Source: Ignavibacteriales bacterium
GTDB lineage: Bacteria > Bacteroidota > Ignavibacteria > Ignavibacteriales > Melioribacteraceae
Assembly (NCBI GenBank): GCA_020635275.1
Contig: JACKAA010000001.1
Location: 682,001-746,000, forward strand
Direction: 5' to 3'
DNA: 64,000 bases
The position numbers and the translations under genes are program-made. The notes below the pieces were generated by a model that had not been told where the DNA came from, did no database searches, and saw only the letters and a list, made by a program, of their open reading frames with translations. Positions 63,041-64,000 of this stretch are shown piece by piece (the first letter of the stretch is position 1; every line of letters begins with the position of its first letter).

Positions 63041-63376
63041 ATGGCAACCGATTTAGAATTTATGGAGTTCGTTGCTGAACAAATTGAAAATGCCGGAATT
63101 ATAACATTCAGAAAAATGTTCGGAGAGTACGCACTTTATTCAAATGGAAAAGTTGTTGCATTGGTTTGTGACAATAAATTATTTGTTAAACCCACAATTA
63201 AAGGAAGAGAATTTATTGGTAATATTACAGAGGGATTTGCATATCCCGGAGCTAAACCTTCATTTCTTATTGAAGAAAAACTTGAAGACCGAGAATGGCT
63301 TAGTGAACTTATTAGAATAACAGAAAAAGCACTGCCCGAACCAAAACCAAAAAAGAAACGTAAAAAGAAAAAATAA
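63041..63376 (+). CDS. TfoX N-terminal-domain protein
   Basis: A 111-residue TfoX_N protein: ENAGIITFRKMFGEYALYSNGKVVALVCDNKLFVKPTIKGREFI and EGFAYPGAKPSFLIEEKLEDREWLSELI, with a lysine-rich C-terminal end. It is a paralogue of the 49706 protein and is the last gene of the small-domain-protein array. No competence role can be inferred. Confidence 0.83.
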   Translation: MATDLEFMEFVAEQIENAGIITFRKMFGEYALYSNGKVVALVCDNKLFVKPTIKGREFIGNITEGFAYPGAKPSFLIEEKLEDREWLSELIRITEKALPEPKPKKKRKKKK

Positions 63377-63568
63377 TCATTCGTTCTTTACTCCTTAAGA
63401 CTCTATAATAAAAGACAACATATATTATACTCAAGTTATTATTATTGAATATTGAAATAATTTTATTTAAGTTAAATTAGTTTTACCAAATAGCTTGGAA
63501 TATATTTTTTATTTAACAGAGTTTATTTAATATAACAGTTAGTTATGCAATCATAAAATGAGTTACAA

Positions 63569-64000
63569 ATGGAAAAAAATGATTTATATATTTGTGATAA
63601 ATGCAATAATGAAGTAAATGAAGATGATGAATTCTGTACAGAATGTGGATCTCTTTTTGAAGAAAATATTCAATGTGAAAATCATAAAGAAAATTTAGCA
63701 AAAGGAGTCTGTATTATTTGTTCAATGCCATATTGTGAAAAATGTGGCTTTGAAGTTAATAATCTTTTTCTATGTAATAAGCATTGCAATTACGAAATAT
63801 ATCAGAATATGGTCAGAGTATATGGAACATTGGATGATTTGGAAGCTCAATATTTAAAATCTTGTTTAGAAAAAGAAAATCTTCATCCAATACTATTTTG
63901 TAAAATTCAGCCAAAAGGTGGGCCAAGATTTGTTTACTCGTTGTTTGAAGCAGTTGGTGATCCTTGGGGAAATATAGTCAATGAGATAAAGATAATGGTG
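63569..64000 (+). CDS. Zinc-ribbon/B-box-type protein with DUF2007-like region, truncated by the window edge
   Basis: From an ATG at 63569 at least 144 codons are open. A zinc ribbon (CDKC at residues 10-13, CTEC about 23-26) is followed by a B-box-like Cys/His cluster (CENH, CIIC, CEKC, CNKHC). A segment beginning VYGTLDDLEAQYLKSCLEKENLHPILF then resembles the DUF2007 start. The 3' end is outside the window. It looks like a cytoplasmic regulator or sensor. The function is unknown. Confidence 0.7.
   Translation, partial: MEKNDLYICDKCNNEVNEDDEFCTECGSLFEENIQCENHKENLAKGVCIICSMPYCEKCGFEVNNLFLCNKHCNYEIYQNMVRVYGTLDDLEAQYLKSCLEKENLHPILFCKIQPKGGPRFVYSLFEAVGDPWGNIVNEIKIMV

Noticed and set aside
44896..63376. 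Possible integron cassette array, given many small genes in one direction
   Set aside because: No integrase is in the window, and no regular attC-like sites (RYYYAAC/GTTRRRY pairs) were seen between genes. Many genes overlap or abut with no room for such a site.
1..64000. CRISPR arrays, tRNA or rRNA genes, phage or transposase genes
   Set aside because: No regularly spaced repeats, cloverleaf-like GTTCRA arms or transposase motifs were noticed. A dedicated scan (tRNAscan-SE, CRISPR finder, IS database search) would settle it.

Overview
The window is a low-GC stretch (roughly 30% GC by eye) of a Gram-negative chromosome. It carries TonB-dependent receptors, many SPII lipoproteins with short lipoboxes, a propeller/Y_Y_Y hybrid-type sensor kinase, a long KamA-like radical SAM protein, PafA-type phosphatase and a family-B DNA polymerase. 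This mix fits the Bacteroidota/Ignavibacteriota/Chlorobiota group best. No rRNA or tRNA was seen, so the placement is an inference. Start codons are often ATG with AGGAG-like sites, but several genes use TTG or GTG.

Layout. 1-8.6 kb: cell-envelope genes (lipoproteins, a cytochrome c/PQQ-type sugar dehydrogenase paired with a TonB receptor, a secreted GH5 glycosidase). 8.8-21.7 kb: metabolism, namely a KamA-family radical SAM enzyme, an alpha/beta hydrolase, a KtrA/KtrB potassium uptake pair, an M3 peptidase lipoprotein, the cysE-cysK cysteine operon, glucose-6-phosphate isomerase and NDH-2. 21.9-31.7 kb: an OmpR-type two-component pair, a lipoprotein/TonB receptor pair, pgl and zwf (oxidative pentose phosphate pathway), an SDR and a half-size permease. 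31.7-38.7 kb: a large propeller sensor kinase with two response-regulator partners (one an RsbU-type phosphatase) and small proteins. 38.8-48.6 kb: PafA phosphatase, P5C dehydrogenase, a heparinase-like lyase and DNA polymerase B. 48.8-63.4 kb: a long, almost entirely plus-strand array of small stand-alone domain proteins (SRPBCC/AHSA1, VOC/PhnB, DUF1801, DinB/DUF1572, RibD-C/DHFR-like, TfoX-N, YdeI, DUF4287, GyrI-like, HTH_42, NTF2-like), with a frameshifted member, a decayed duplicate and interspersed palindromic repeats.

The most interesting signal is upstream of cysE-cysK on the minus strand. A consensus-like promoter is followed, at about its predicted start point, by a 28-codon ORF ending Cys-Ile-Cys-Cys-Cys-stop. 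About 80 nt further on is a hairpin that covers the cysE Shine-Dalgarno site. This looks like a cysteine-sensing leader peptide (attenuator), similar in logic to the polycysteine leaderless ORFs described in mycobacteria.

Other points of note are a roughly 105-bp duplicate of the pruA promoter and 5' end on the far side of a heparinase-like gene, a YdeI-family protein with an exact CDGSH iron-sulfur motif at its C-terminus, and the paralogue-rich small-protein array itself.
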